Assembly (NCBI RefSeq): GCF_000276665.1
Contig: NW_004955516.1
Location: forward strand, 3,419,345 to 3,483,344
Reading direction: 5' to 3'
Origin: Chinchilla lanigera
Lineage: Eukaryota > Chordata > Mammalia > Rodentia > Chinchillidae
Length of the DNA: 64,000 nt
Part shown: positions 33,948-45,040 of the stretch, in pieces
Layout: each line of letters starts with the position of its first letter
Position numbering within the stretch: position 1 is the first letter of the stretch
The notes under the pieces: generated by a model
Seen by the model: the letters and a program-made list of their open reading frames with translations, nothing else
Database searches by the model: none
What the model was told of the DNA's origin: nothing
Program-made: the position numbers and the translations under genes

Positions 33948-34397
33948 CAGACCCTAAAAATAGTATAGACTTGTGTTACATGATTAAAGGAAGTCTGCCA
34001 TGATTTTGTCACTCATTAGCTTCCTACATTTGAAAAACGTAGGTTTTAGCCTGTAGACAGGAGCCGTGCCCATGGACAAAAGCCACAGCTGTGCACTGAA
34101 GCTGTGTGCACCCCTAGCCAACTCGATGCCTGTGGATCCCATGCCCTGGCCACAGCCACCCACCAACTGTGAGATGGCTCTGCATTTTGTTTGTCTTCAG
34201 CATGGGTCAGCAGAGGCATCAACTAACTGACTAAACTGATCATGGATGAGGCCAGTGCCCCAGGAAAGTAAGCCTCTCAGAGAGTCAGAGAAATAATAAA
34301 CTGGACCAACAGGACTAGCCCCAAGAAAAGCCCACAACTACTGTAACCTAAAAAAAAAAAAAACAACAAAAAAAAACAGGGTGGGTTTTACTCTGAC
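33948..34397. other. Unassigned
   Basis: Ends in an A-rich run (34351-34377) that could be a retroposon tail. No source recognised. Confidence 0.3.
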
Positions 34398-34407
34398 AAG
34401 TGACTCC

Positions 34408-34576
34408 TGGGTGTGATGGCACACATCTGAAAATCCAGCACTCGAGGTTGAAGCAGGAAGATCACTGTGAGTTTGTAGCCAACCTGGGCTACAAAGTGAG
34501 TTTAAGGCCAGCCTGAACTACATAATGAGACTCTGTCTCAAAAAAAAAGACCAAAAGAAAAAGAAAGAGAAAAGAA
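34408..34576 (+). mobile_element. B1-type SINE
   Basis: Diverged head, internal duplication, purine-rich tail. TSD aagtgactcc (34398-34407 and 34577-34586). Confidence 0.9.
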
Positions 34577-34586
34577 AAGTGACTCC

Positions 34587-35190
34587 TTCATGGCACACTA
34601 CAGTTGGAGAAGATATCTAGTACAAGGCCCATCACATTACAGAAGGTTTAGTCCAGAGTCATTCTGGGAAGGAGTCGATTGTTTAAGACTAAGCCACAAA
34701 ACAACTTCAGAGTCTCCAGTGTTACCCTACCACAGTGACAAGGTGAGGGACAGCCATAAGAGACAGACATGGAGAGGATGCAGGCTAGACATACACTTCC
34801 TGAGAAGTTCAAGTTTAGTCCAGGAAGGATATGAGGCCCCAACCCCCATGGTGGGAAGCCAAGCCCAGCAATTGTAGCTTTCAGAAGTGGTGGGATCTGA
34901 AAGTGTGGCACTGAGTCTAACAGTCCGCTTGAACCTCCACCCTGCTACTTATATCCACCGGAGACCAGCGGTCTGACTGCTTTCCCCAACTGCCAAGATG
35001 AGCAAGGACACGCCTTGGCTTGGAGTGATTACCACAGTCTGGGGTACACAGACTGAAGTTCCTGTAGACCTGTGAGAGGGGGACGCCTCACAAACCCATA
35101 GGCCATACAGCTAGGTGGACAAAACCATAGTATGCTGGATTCTGAGACTGTAGAGCTTTGGGAAACAATCATTCAGAAATAGAGATTTTT
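34587..35190 (+). other. Possible L1 5'-UTR-like segment
   Basis: GC-richer than its surroundings. The passages ccaccggagaccagcggtct and gactgctttccccaactgc resemble a LINE 5' leader. It joins directly to an L1 3' end, as in an internally deleted L1. Low certainty. Confidence 0.3.
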
Positions 35191-35199
35191 TTTTGGGAG

Positions 35200-35575
35200 G
35201 GGGGACTAGTGGCATTTATGCACAGTGGAATACTACCCTGTCACAAAGAGGGATAAACTTGAGACATTTATAGGAAAATGGATGCACCTTGAAACCATAA
35301 TGCTGAGATAAATCAGACACACAAGCTTAAATATATCACGGCGTCTCTTGTATGAGAAACCCAAATTATAAATAAGAGCAAAATAAAAGCAAGATAATAG
35401 AAAATAGGGAGAAAGATCTTTTGCATAAGAGGAGGGGACCAAGAGATGGGAGGGCGGGGAGAAGAGGGTGAATAAAAGAATTCCGATGCGTTATGGTCAC
35501 GTGCCACCTCGCAAGGAGGAGCACGATCACTGTGTGATGCACACATGTGCTAATGCAAACTGAAAACTGAAAAAA
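35200..35575 (+). mobile_element. L1 3' end
   Basis: gcacagtggaatactaccc, gataaacttgagacatttat, aaatggatgcacctt, then a purine-rich 3' UTR. Related to the L1 ends at 30,000 and 40,000. Confidence 0.8.
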
Positions 35576-36240
35576 GGTTTCGAGTTTCAAAAATCCACAA
35601 TTTTAGTATTTTTCAAACTGTATTAGTGACTTTATGCCAGGGTTCACTGAATTCAGAAAACTTTCTTTCCATTGACTGCCTGCAGCCTTCCCAACCTTTT
35701 CACTACAGCAGCCGACAGTCGGCAAGTGTACCCTATGTAGCTTGTAGACCACTTGAATCTGCCCCTTTTATGTAGTAAAACTGGTCAGTTTCTCAACAGA
35801 AGAGAGAAACTATGGATTGGCAGCAACCAATGCTACCCTGAAAACAACACTGGCTTGCTAGATCCAGAGGTTCTTAGTAGACATAATTATTTGAAGCCTT
35901 CTATGCCCTGGGAAAAGAACGCATTCATTTGTTGGTTTTTGTTTCTGTTTAAGTTCACGGCTATGGTTCCTGATCACGTATGTTGAGCCAATCAGGGAGT
36001 TCAAGAACTGTTCACTAACCAAATCTAAATCCATAGCCCCAAATGAGTGCTTTAAATCGCATCCAGAAGCAAATTGAAAACCCCTGCTTCCTGATAAGGC
36101 TGGATGCAAGGTATTTTATGAAAGGATTTTAACTTTCTGCATTTGGGATTGAACCTGGCCCACACTTGTGTGGTTGCTGCCTGGTAAAGACCTTTTGAGT
36201 TTCATTTCAGACAAAGTAGAGGAATTACTGGTCTCAGAGG
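35576..36240. other. Unassigned
   Basis: No repeat or gene recognised. Confidence 0.3.
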
Positions 36241-36277
36241 CCTGTGCGTGCGTGGGTGTGTGTGCGTGCGTGTGTGT
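36241..36277. repeat. (TG)n with CG interruptions
   Basis: gcctgtgcgtgcgtgggtg and further TG/CG steps. Confidence 0.9.
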
Positions 36278-36284
36278 TCTGAAT

Positions 36285-36740
36285 TGGAGTGAACTATATT
36301 TAACATAAAATGCACCATTGTAACCATGCTAGAAATGATTAATAGTTGTTATGGATTTACAGCAGTGCCTGTAAGATAAACAGTAACTTTTGGTTTGCCA
36401 CTTAACTAGACCTCGGAACCTTTTCTGTTAATTTGTGGAGACATAGCTGAATACTGTTCCATCTTATGGAAATACATAAGTGTATTTAACCAGTGTATTT
36501 TACCATGGACATTTGGATGGTTTCTAGCCATTTACCACTATAAACAATGTTACAACAATTATCACTATATTTACATCGTAAAAAAGTAAAAAATTAATAA
36601 AAGTAAAGTTTCTGAGTCTATTTCATCACACTTAAAGTTTTGATAGACACTGGCAAACTTTGTTTCAACTTATATTCTCAGCAACAATATACAGTATTAT
36701 TGCCTGTCTCACTTTTTGTACTTTGTGAATTTGAGAGGTA
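36285..36740 (-). mobile_element. L1M fragment, antisense
   Basis: aacataaaatgcaccattgt, gctgaatactgttccatctt, then a ttctagccatttaccactat block. Antisense L1M 3' region. Confidence 0.6.
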
Positions 36741-36935
36741 AAAAATTGATCTCTTGGAGTTAACATTTCTTTTTATTCATGAGTGATCTTCTAAAGCAGA
36801 GAGCCCTGAATTACACACTAAACTTTACGCCAGTGATTGGATCTGCTTCCTCATTGATCCCACTTAAACTCTCTTAGCCTATACAAAAAGACTTTCACTA
36901 CTGTCATCTTACTTGAAATGTTGAAGAACACAAGT

Positions 36936-37139
36936 TTTGTTTTTTTTTGGCAGTACTAGGAATTGAACCTAGGACCTTTGCACTGAACTACATACCCAGC
37001 TTAAAGAAAAAATTTTTTTAAATTTTGAGATAGTGTCTTACTAAGAAGCTAAGTTGCCTAGGCTGGACTTGAACTTGCATCCTCCTGCCTCAGCCACCCA
37101 GAGTGCTGGGATTTTAGGCTTGCACTACCACACCCAGCT
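36936..37139 (-). mobile_element. B1-dID dimeric SINE
   Basis: ID half (tactaggaattgaaccta), linker, then a B1 monomer without duplication ending cacacccagct. Confidence 0.85.
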
Positions 37140-38111
37140 AAATAATACATATTTGATCACTGTAAGGATCTGTTAGCACTCAAATAATCTTATCTACTAT
37201 GATGAGAAATGACTATTGTGTCATACAAATCTTATCCTTCGCTTGTATTAGGCAAGTGTTGAAAAACAATTTTTAAATTTACATTTATTTTAAGTGACAC
37301 ATAAAAACATAAAATCGTACTATTTAAGAGGTACCACATGATGTTTTGAAATAGAGATATATATATTTAATGTTTAAATTAGGTTTAACATCTATCTCCT
37401 CAAACACATCATTTCTTTCTGGGAGAAACATTAAGAATCCTTTTTGAGGTATATAATATGTTATCATTATTCATATTCCCCCCGCTGTGCAATAGCACAC
37501 CCGGAGTCCTTACTCCGAATCGTAACTCAGTGCTCACCGACCAACCCCAGCCCCTCCATACTCCCTCGGCTTCTGGTGGCCACCGTTCTACTCAACTTCT
37601 ATGAGACCAACCTTATTAGAGTCCACATAAGATCCTGATCATGCAGTCATTGTCTTTCTGTGCCTGGTTTATGTCATTTAGCATAGTGATCTCCAGCTCC
37701 AATCAAGTTGTCTCAACAGGATTTCATCCTTTTTGTGACTGAATAGTATTCCACGGCATACATGCCACATTTCTTTATGGATTCATCATTTGATAGACAC
37801 TTATATTGTTGCCATTTAGAGGCTATCATGTACAGTGCTGCAATAAACATGCAAGTATGAAAGTCTCTCCGCCACACTGACTTCATTTCCTGTGGGTATA
37901 CACCCAGCAGTGAGGCTGCTGGGTCATGTGGCAGTTGGGTTTTTAATTTCTTTTTTTTTTTGAGGAAACATCAGACTGTTTCCTATAATGACTGTACTCA
38001 TTTATACTCCCACCAACAGTATGCAAGGATTGCCTTTTCTCCACCTCCTCAGTAGTGCTTGTCTCTTAACTTTTTGATTATAATTGTCCTAACAGGTATG
38101 AGATAATTTTT

Positions 38112-38214
38112 TTTTTTTTTTTTTTTTTTTGTTTTTCTCTGGTACCAGGAACCGAACTCAGGACCTTGCGCTTGCCAGGCAGGCACTTTGCCGCTGAGCT
38201 AAATCCCCAGCCCC
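38112..38214 (-). mobile_element. ID SINE, A58G group
   Basis: Reverse strand: gagttcggttcctggtacc and agagaaaaac. TSD tatgagataattttt. Confidence 0.95.
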
Positions 38215-38351
38215 TATGAGATAATTTTTAATCACAGCTTTGATTAGTCTTTCCCTGATTGTTAGTGTTGTTGAGCATTTTTTCATATAATTGTTGGTCA
38301 TTTGTAAGTTTTCTTTTAGGGAATGTATTGTTAAGTCTACTGCCTTTTTCC

Positions 38352-38433
38352 CCTTTTATGAGATGCTGGAGATTGAACCAGGTCCTTATGTATGCTAAGC
38401 AAATGTTCTACCATGGAGCTACACCCCAGCCCT
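38352..38433 (-). mobile_element. ID SINE, old
   Basis: Reverse strand: gggctggggtgtagctcca and a degenerate B box. Confidence 0.75.
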
Positions 38434-38448
38434 ATTGCCTATTTTTTT

Positions 38449-38612
38449 AATTTTTATTTTTATTTTTGTCTTTTTGAGACAGGGTCTCGCTATGCAGTTC
38501 AGGCTGGCCTTGAGCTCACTTTGTAGCCCTAGCTGGTCCTGAACTCGCAATGATCCTCCTGCCTCAGCCTCCCGAGTGCTGGACTTACAGGTGTGCACCA
38601 CCACACCCAGCA
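38449..38612 (-). mobile_element. B1-type SINE
   Basis: Full reverse B1. TSD ctattgcctatttttt on both sides. Confidence 0.95.
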
Positions 38613-39083
38613 CTATTGCCTATTTTTTAATCGGCTTATTTGACTTTTTTTGGCTTTTGAGTTTTTAAAGTTCCTTATATATTCTGGATATTAACCCCTT
38701 GTCAGAAGTACAGTTTACAAATATTCTCTTCAAATCTAAAGATTGTGTCTTCACTTCATTGACTGCTTCTTTTGCCATGCAGAAGTTTTTTGGTTTGACA
38801 TAATCCTACTTGTCTATTTTTGCTTTCATTTCCTGTGTTATTTGGATCTTTAAAAAAACCAAAAAACTCTTGCCATTCCAATGTCCTGAAGCACATCCTT
38901 TGTGTTTTCTTCTGATAGTTTTATAGTATCAGGTCTCACATCTAAGTCTTTAATCCATTACTACTTGATTTTTGTAACTGGTGAAAAAAATAGTTAGGCA
39001 AGGACTTGAGCAAGAATGCCAATGGCACAAGAAATAGTACAAAGAATCAACAAATGAGATCATATCAAATTAAAATTTTTCTG

Positions 39084-39180
39084 GGGCCAAGGATATAGCT
39101 CAGTGGCACAAGTGCCTGCCTGGCAAACACGAGGTCATGAGTTCGATTTCCAGTACAAAATAAAACAAAACAAAACAAAA
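39084..39180 (+). mobile_element. ID SINE, first part of composite
   Basis: gggccaaggatatagctcag and gagttcgatttccagtac, then an A/C tail. It shares its outer TSD with the B1 at 39233. Confidence 0.85.
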
Positions 39181-39232
39181 ACACACTATGTAAGTCAGTA
39201 TGAAGATTACTCAAAAAATCAAGAAAAAAAAA
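39181..39232 (+). mobile_element. L1 ORF2 sliver between ID and B1
   Basis: cactatgtaagtcagtatga and agattactcaaaaaat match the L1 passage found at about 39810-39855 in the host element. It is out of order for the surrounding L1. Confidence 0.6.
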
Positions 39233-39413
39233 TAAGCTGGGTGTGGTGGCACATGCCTATAATCCCAGCACTTGGGAGGCTAAGGCAAGAGGATCATTGT
39301 GAGCTCAAAACCAACCTAGTCTATAAAGTGAGCTCAAGGCCAGTCTGAACTGCATAGTGAGACCCTGTCTCAAAAAGACAAAAATAAATAAATAAATAAA
39401 TTTAAAAAAAAAA
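39233..39413 (+). mobile_element. B1-type SINE, last part of composite
   Basis: aagctgggtgtggtggcac, internal duplication, (AAAT)n tail. The right flank caaattaaaattctg repeats the left flank of the ID. Confidence 0.9.
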
Positions 39414-40234
39414 CAAATTAAAATTCTGCATAGCAAAGGAAACAACCAACAGAATGAAGAGACAACCTACAGAATGGAAAAAAGATTTATGCCAGCTATT
39501 CTTCAGACAGGGGACTAATATCTAGAATATATAAAGAGCTGAAAACAATTAGACCCCCCAAATAAAAGACCCAATCAAAAACGGGCAAGTGAAATGAATA
39601 GATACTTCTCAGAAGTACAAATGGTCAATAAACACATGAAGAAATGTTCAATATTGCTGGCTGCTAGACAAATGCAAATTAAAACAACACTGGAGATTCC
39701 ATCTTACCCCAGAAAGAATGGCCATCATCAAGAAGTCAAATAATAACAACTGCTGGTGAGACTGTGGTGGTGGTGGGGGAATCCTTCTACACTGTTGATG
39801 GGAATGTAAACTAGTACAACCATTATGGAAATTAGTTTGGAGTTTCCTCAGGAAACTAAAACTAGACATTCCACTTCACCCAGCTATTCCCCTTGTAAGT
39901 ATCTTCCCCAAAGAGTTAAAGGCATCATATTACAGTAATTCATGCATATCCATGTTGCTAGCAGCCTATGTGTCCATCATCAGATGAATGGGTAAAGAAA
40001 ATGTAGTATTTATATATACAATGGAGTATTACTCTGCCGTAAAAAAGATAAACTTGAGTCATTTGTAGGAAAATGGATGCACCTTGAGATCACAATGTTA
40101 AGTGAGAGAAATTAGACACACAAGTTTAAATATTGAATAGCTTCTCTTATATGAGAAAACCAAATTATAAACATGAGCAAAATAAAAGATAGAAAATAGG
40201 AAGCAGGGAGATAGATCTTTCTCAAATGGGAAGG

Positions 40235-40704
40235 TGCGATGGTTGATGGATCGTGTCAGCTTGAGTAAGAGAAACTTACCTAAATTGGCTCAGCAATGCC
40301 CACCCTAGGGCAGCTCGGCGCCTGGATGGTATAAAGGGGAAATGAAGAAGGTTGGATCGGCTACTCTTTCTTCAGAGGAGCTCCAATCTTTGCCTTCACC
40401 TTGGATGTCATCTCCTGGCTTCCAGCAGCAGACTCTGGCTTCCGCCGCCGATCCTTCAGCCTTTCAGTATAGACTCTTCAACCTTCCATTGCAGGCCCAT
40501 CGGCCTCCTCATATGAACTCCCACGGGACACTGCAGTGAGCTCCAGACCTTGGCCTGAAACCTTCAGTCTCCAGCGTGCAGACCCCCTCTGCACACTTCC
40601 ACATCCAACTCTGTGGGTGGCCACTGTAAGCCAATCTGGTAGATTTCTGTGTATTTGTAGATCTTGTATTATATCTGTTTCACTAGAAAATGCTGACTGA
40701 TACA
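40235..40704 (+). mobile_element. ERVL LTR (MLT2/MT2-like) inserted in L1
   Basis: tgcgatggttgatggatcgt and gtgtcagcttgag start it, and actgatacag ends it. Flanks gaagg and gaaga are the 5-bp TSD. The L1 3' UTR reads on across the insertion. It contains a 65-codon frame with no domain. Confidence 0.8.
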
Positions 40705-40830
40705 GAAGAGAATCAAGAGGTAGAGGGCGGGGAGGGAGAGGGGATGAAAAAAGGGATTAAATTGTGTTATGTGCACCAACTCCACCCAAGGAATGTAAAC
40801 AGAATTGTATAATTGCTCAAAAAAAAAAAA

Positions 40831-41494
40831 AATTCCCCTTTCCAGCCCGCAAAATGTTATGTGGTACCTGGGCTTGTTTTCAACTCTTCCCCGCTGAGCC
40901 GCCTCCCTCCTGAGTGTGCTAGTGCTTGCTGTTCAGGATTCCTGCTGACTCAAATGAAGTATTCCAGTCTTTGTGGAAATTACAGAGAAGACCTTGCTCC
41001 GGAGGGACCAGTCTGTCTTTAAGGGTGTGATCCACTGTGGGTCCCTGCCGTGTCCGCAGTACAGTATTTATCCTCTGAGGAGGAGCTTCCCTTGCCAGGG
41101 GTGAGGGCAGGAGAGGATGCTGCAGGAGTGAAGCTTCCCCAGTGTTGGGGTGGGCGTGTCAGGGAGAAGGAGCGAGCACACGTGGACACCTAGAACCTAT
41201 TCCAGAAGTCTGCGCTCGGAAGTGCTACTTTGCTCCCTCAGACTGTTTGGGATGCTTCATGATGGCTGCCCCCCTCACCCCACCCAGGGAGCTGCAGCAG
41301 GGGTGATGCAGACCAACCATGGTGTCACTGCATCTTCTTTTCAACCACCCAGATATTTGGTTTGATCTATGTGTATTATCTTTCAGATTAATATTTGGTT
41401 TCAGTGCTAGAGTACCTCTTCCTGTTTCAGAGTACTCCTTGAATGTTCTCTGAGTGTCTCTGGTGCAAATTCTTTAGTCAGCCATTTTGGATTT
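40831..41494. other. Unassigned, GC-richer
   Basis: No repeat recognised. Frames of 69 and 71 codons show no domain. Confidence 0.3.
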
Positions 41495-42180
41495 TTCCTC
41501 CCATGCTGTTTTGATTACTTCAGCTTTCCTGAATATTTTGAAGTCAGGTAATATATTACCCTTAACTTTTTTTTCCCTTCCAAATGGCTTTGGTAAACCG
41601 GGCGTGGTGGCGCATGCCTGTAATCCCAGCACTCGGGAGGCTGAGGCAGGAGGATCGTTGTGAGTTCGAGAACAGCCAAGGCTACAAAGTGAGCCCAAGG
41701 CCAGCCTGAACTGCACAGTGAGACCCTGTCTCAAAAAGACAAAAAACAAACAAACAAACAAAAAAACAAATGAAATGGCTTTGGCTATTGGGAAACTTTT
41801 GTGGATCCATACAAATTTTACAAATTCTTTCCCTAGTTCTATGAAGAGTGTCATTGGTATCTGGGTAGGGACTGCATTGAATTTGAAGATCACTTTGGGC
41901 AATATGAACATGTTTAAAGAATATTGATTTTTCTAAGAAATGAACATGGGACTGCTTTTTTTTTAATGTATCCTCTTCAATTTTTTTCATCAATGTTTTA
42001 TACTGTTTAGGCACTTCTTTCACCTCTTTGGTTAAATTTATTCCTATTTAATTTTTTTGTAGCTATTAAATAAGGTTGTTGCTGGGCACAGTGGCAAGAA
42101 AAATCTTAAAAAACATTAAGAAGGGATGATTTTCTTGATTTCTAGTTCAGGTAATTTGCTGTTGGTATATGAGCATCTGT
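41495..42180 (-). mobile_element. L1 ORF2 region, antisense
   Basis: ccatgctgttttgattactt, tggctttggctattgggaaa, gggactgcattgaatttgaa, ctttggttaaatttattcct. It is 5'-ward of the antisense L1 at 37285-38985 in L1 order, so it may be the same old element separated by insertions. Confidence 0.75.
41595..41772 (+). mobile_element. B1-type SINE
   Basis: accgggcgtggtggcgcatg, internal duplication. TSD aaatggctttgg on both sides. Confidence 0.95.
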
Positions 42181-42189
42181 GTTTTGAGT

Positions 42190-42915
42190 TGGGATGACAC
42201 ACATATAACAAAAAATTTGCAGCTATATCCATTTTTAAGGGTACAGTGGTGTGCCATTAAATATATTCACATTGTTGTGAAACCACCACGTCGTCTATTT
42301 CCAGGATTTTTTTCACATTTCTCGACTGAAACTCCAAACCCATTAAACACCAATTCCCCATTCTCCCTGCTCCTATTCCCGTTCAACTACTGTTTAACTT
42401 TCTGTCTCTATGAATTCAATCAGCTTCAGTCAAACTCCGGGTAACTGAAACAAGTGGAATCATACATTATCTGTCTTTTTGTGCCTGGCTTATTGCACTT
42501 GGCACGATATCTTCAAGGTCCATCAAAGTTGTAACATGTGTCAGTATTTCTTTCCTTTTTAAGGCTGGATATTGTTTGTTTGTGGGTGTGTGTGTGTCCA
42601 TTCATCCATTGGTGGACACTTGAGTTACTTCCACCTTTCCATTATTGTGAATAGTGCCTCTATGAACATGGATATACAAACATTTCCTTGGGTTCTTGCT
42701 TTCTTTTCCTATCTTCAATAAATACACAATCTCCGTTAAATTTTGTGCATTTGCGTCTGATTCTTTGTTCAGGATGAGAACCTAGAAAGGATCTCCATAG
42801 CACTGGAGTAGCTCCTGCAAGGATCTCCGTAGTACTCCGGCGCCCCACAGCAACCCCATTTTCCAGAGTGGCTGCAGCCCCCTCGGAGCATCCCCTACAC
42901 AGGGTTCCAGTTTCT
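42190..42915 (-). mobile_element. L1M 3' end, antisense
   Basis: tatatccatttttaagggta, ttcacattgttgtgaaacca, ctatgaattcaatcagc, gtgtcagtatttctttcc, then ccattttccagagtggctgc. Antisense L1M. Confidence 0.75.
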
Positions 42916-42987
42916 TCAGATAGGTTTTTAAGTACCTACATTTGCATCACCAAATCACCATTTTCATCCTCCAAAACCTTTTTTCAA

Positions 42988-43180
42988 AGTGGTTCCCAAA
43001 CTCTGTACGCATAAGAATCCCCTAAGGAATGCGTTCAAGTGCAAATCGTCGGTCCCACCTTCAGAGATTCTCATTCAGGAGGCCATCAGCCGGGCCCAGG
43101 AACTTGCATTTTCAAGTCAATTGCCCCATAGGGCTCTGAGGCAGGTGGGTTTATGAGCTACAATTTGAGGAAAACTAAGA
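42988..43180 (+). mobile_element. MER5-like hAT-Charlie element
   Basis: gtggttcccaaactctg, acgcataagaatcccctaag, cagagattctcattcaggag, ggcccaggaacttgcatttt. This is the MER5A/B order. Confidence 0.75.
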
Positions 43181-43379
43181 ATAAAGGTCTGAACTCACAA
43201 GTGAATCCCAGAAGAGCCAAAGCTTGAATTTTTGCCTCGGTTGGAATTCAGTCCAGTTTGCTGTGTCAGTGACTTCTTGGTTTGGACCTGACAGGGCGTG
43301 TGCAGCCAAAGTCCAGCACACTGATTATAAGACTGCAGAAAAGAATGCCTTGCCGGAGCTACCTCCTGACTTCTTCAGC

Positions 43380-43640
43380 TGTCTACATTTTAATCCTTCT
43401 CCTAGTTATGCTTCTCTATGCTTCCCAAATTTCCAGCACTGGACATGCATTTCTTCTACAATTAGAAAAATTATTCTCAAATCATCAAACCAAATTAAAC
43501 CGTTTATAAGCCCAAATATTTCCTCTGTGAAGTCTTTTCAGCTCCCACTCCCTTACATGCAAGACATAAATCACTCTGGGGCCATATCTATGTGGCACTT
43601 ACCTTATAACTACTAGACGCTATCTCTCTGGAAATGGCAG
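43380..43640 (+). mobile_element. L2 LINE remnant
   Basis: The ctctgtgaagtcttttcagc and atatctatgtggcacttacc passages resemble the L2 3' end. An overlapping 75-codon frame (43282-43509) encodes a hydrophobic run but has no other support. Confidence 0.5.
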
Positions 43641-44924
43641 TGGTACCATTTAATGCAAACTTCAGAAAGAGAGGTTGGCGGATCTTTCCAACAGGACCTC
43701 GCAGATGATGAGATTTGCTTTGGAGGCTGGGTCATTTGGAGTTTAGCACTGAACTCAGAGATACTGCAATTAGATTCAGGAGAGCCCAAGTTTATAAGAG
43801 GCCAAAATGTCCATTTATTAAATTATAGTAAGAAATGAAGCATCAAGTAAACAGAACTACTTCTGTGAGTTGGTCAGCAAATCCCTTCCTGTGCAGAAGT
43901 GGGTACCTAGGAGGCTGAATGCCTATATCATTGTATGATTATTGGGTGAGCATGAGAATCAGACCACAAGATTTCATACGGTTAAAGTGCTTGGTGTCGT
44001 AAAGCTACTGTCACCTAATAGAGCCATTCTTCCTCTAGGATCATGTTTGCCAAAAATGCCGGAGCACGTAGGCCATGGACTTTCCAGAAGACCACAGACG
44101 CATTTGTCCTTGGCTCTCTTTTTCTACGTTCCATGCAGAATATGTGAACACATCATGTACTTCAGACAAAATGTCTGAACAGATGACTCACATTTCAGGA
44201 AGGCTTTCCTGAGGAGGCTCCCTCACTGCTTCGTATGCATCAGGTAGCAGAACAAGACGAGGCCTTACTGGTGTCAAGACAAGATCTGGGTTAGGGATGG
44301 GATGCAGCAAACTGCAGGAGATGCCAAAGCCTACCTCAAGATACAAAGCGGGTGTTGGAAGTGACCAAAATTGGGTACTGGAGCTGAAAAATAGGAAATG
44401 ACAAGTGAAAAGAACGCAAGAAGTCCCTGGGTAGATGGGAGGCCAAATTCAGGATGCAGAGAGCATGCCCAAACTAATTCTCAGGGATATAATCTCCTGA
44501 GCGTGGCAGGGGCTTGCAGAGAACCCAGCGCCTACCTCAGGAACAACTCCTTCGTCTTTGCTTTTTTATTAAAAAAAAAAACAAAAAACTAACAAAACAA
44601 CAACAATGGAGACAAAAACAAAAACAACACAAGGGCCTAGGCTTTGTTTATTTTATCTGACTCTGGTGGCTTCTAAGTGTCTCTATCTACAGCACGTTTA
44701 CAAACCACCTGTTAGGCATCTTCTGTACATAGCTAAGCTCATCCATTTTATGTCGATTTTCACTCAGAGGGTGACTTCTATCTGACCTTATTCACAAAAT
44801 CTGAAGTCCTATTAGTATTGGTTGCAGTAGAAGTTATTTATATGTCTGTCTGCCCTGTTAAACAGGGAGTTTCTAGGATCCTATATGTTCCCACTAGCAA
44901 AAGCAAGTACTTTATAGAAAACGA
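43641..44924. other. Unassigned
   Basis: About 1.3 kb without a recognised repeat except an A-rich stretch at 44560-44630. Short frames (61-78 codons) lack domains. Confidence 0.3.
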
Positions 44925-45040
44925 GGGGCTGGGGATTTAGCTCAGCGGCAAAGCGCCTGCCTGGCAAGCGCAAGGTCGTGAGTTCGGTTCCTGGTACCGG
45001 AGAAAAACCAAAAAAAAAACCAAAAAAAAAACAACAACAA
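44925..45040 (+). mobile_element. ID SINE, A58G group, near consensus
   Basis: ggggctggggatttagctca, aagcgcaaggtcgtgagttc, ggagaaaaacc and a compound A-tail. TSD tagaaaacga. Confidence 0.97.

Larger units (their letters stand above)
37285..38985 (-). mobile_element. L1 3' half, antisense
   Basis: Antisense L1 in order: gaatagtattccacggcata, tgggtatacacccagcagtg, ctcccaccaacagtatgc, atattctggatattaacccc, ttttgccatgcagaagtttt. Interrupted by an ID (38112-38214), an older ID (38352-38433) and a B1 (38449-38612). Confidence 0.85.
38986..40830 (+). mobile_element. L1 3' part with nested insertions
   Basis: L1 ORF2 C-terminal region and 3' UTR: gcatagcaaaggaaacaacc, ggggactaatatctagaata, then a purine-rich 3' UTR and an A-run at 40819-40831. 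It carries a composite SINE insertion (39084-39413) and an ERVL LTR (40235-40704). It abuts an antisense L1 on its left. Confidence 0.85.

Noticed and set aside
43282..43509. 75-codon frame with a hydrophobic, membrane-like run
   Set aside because: It overlaps an L2 remnant and has no supporting context; hydrophobic runs are common in T-rich repeats.
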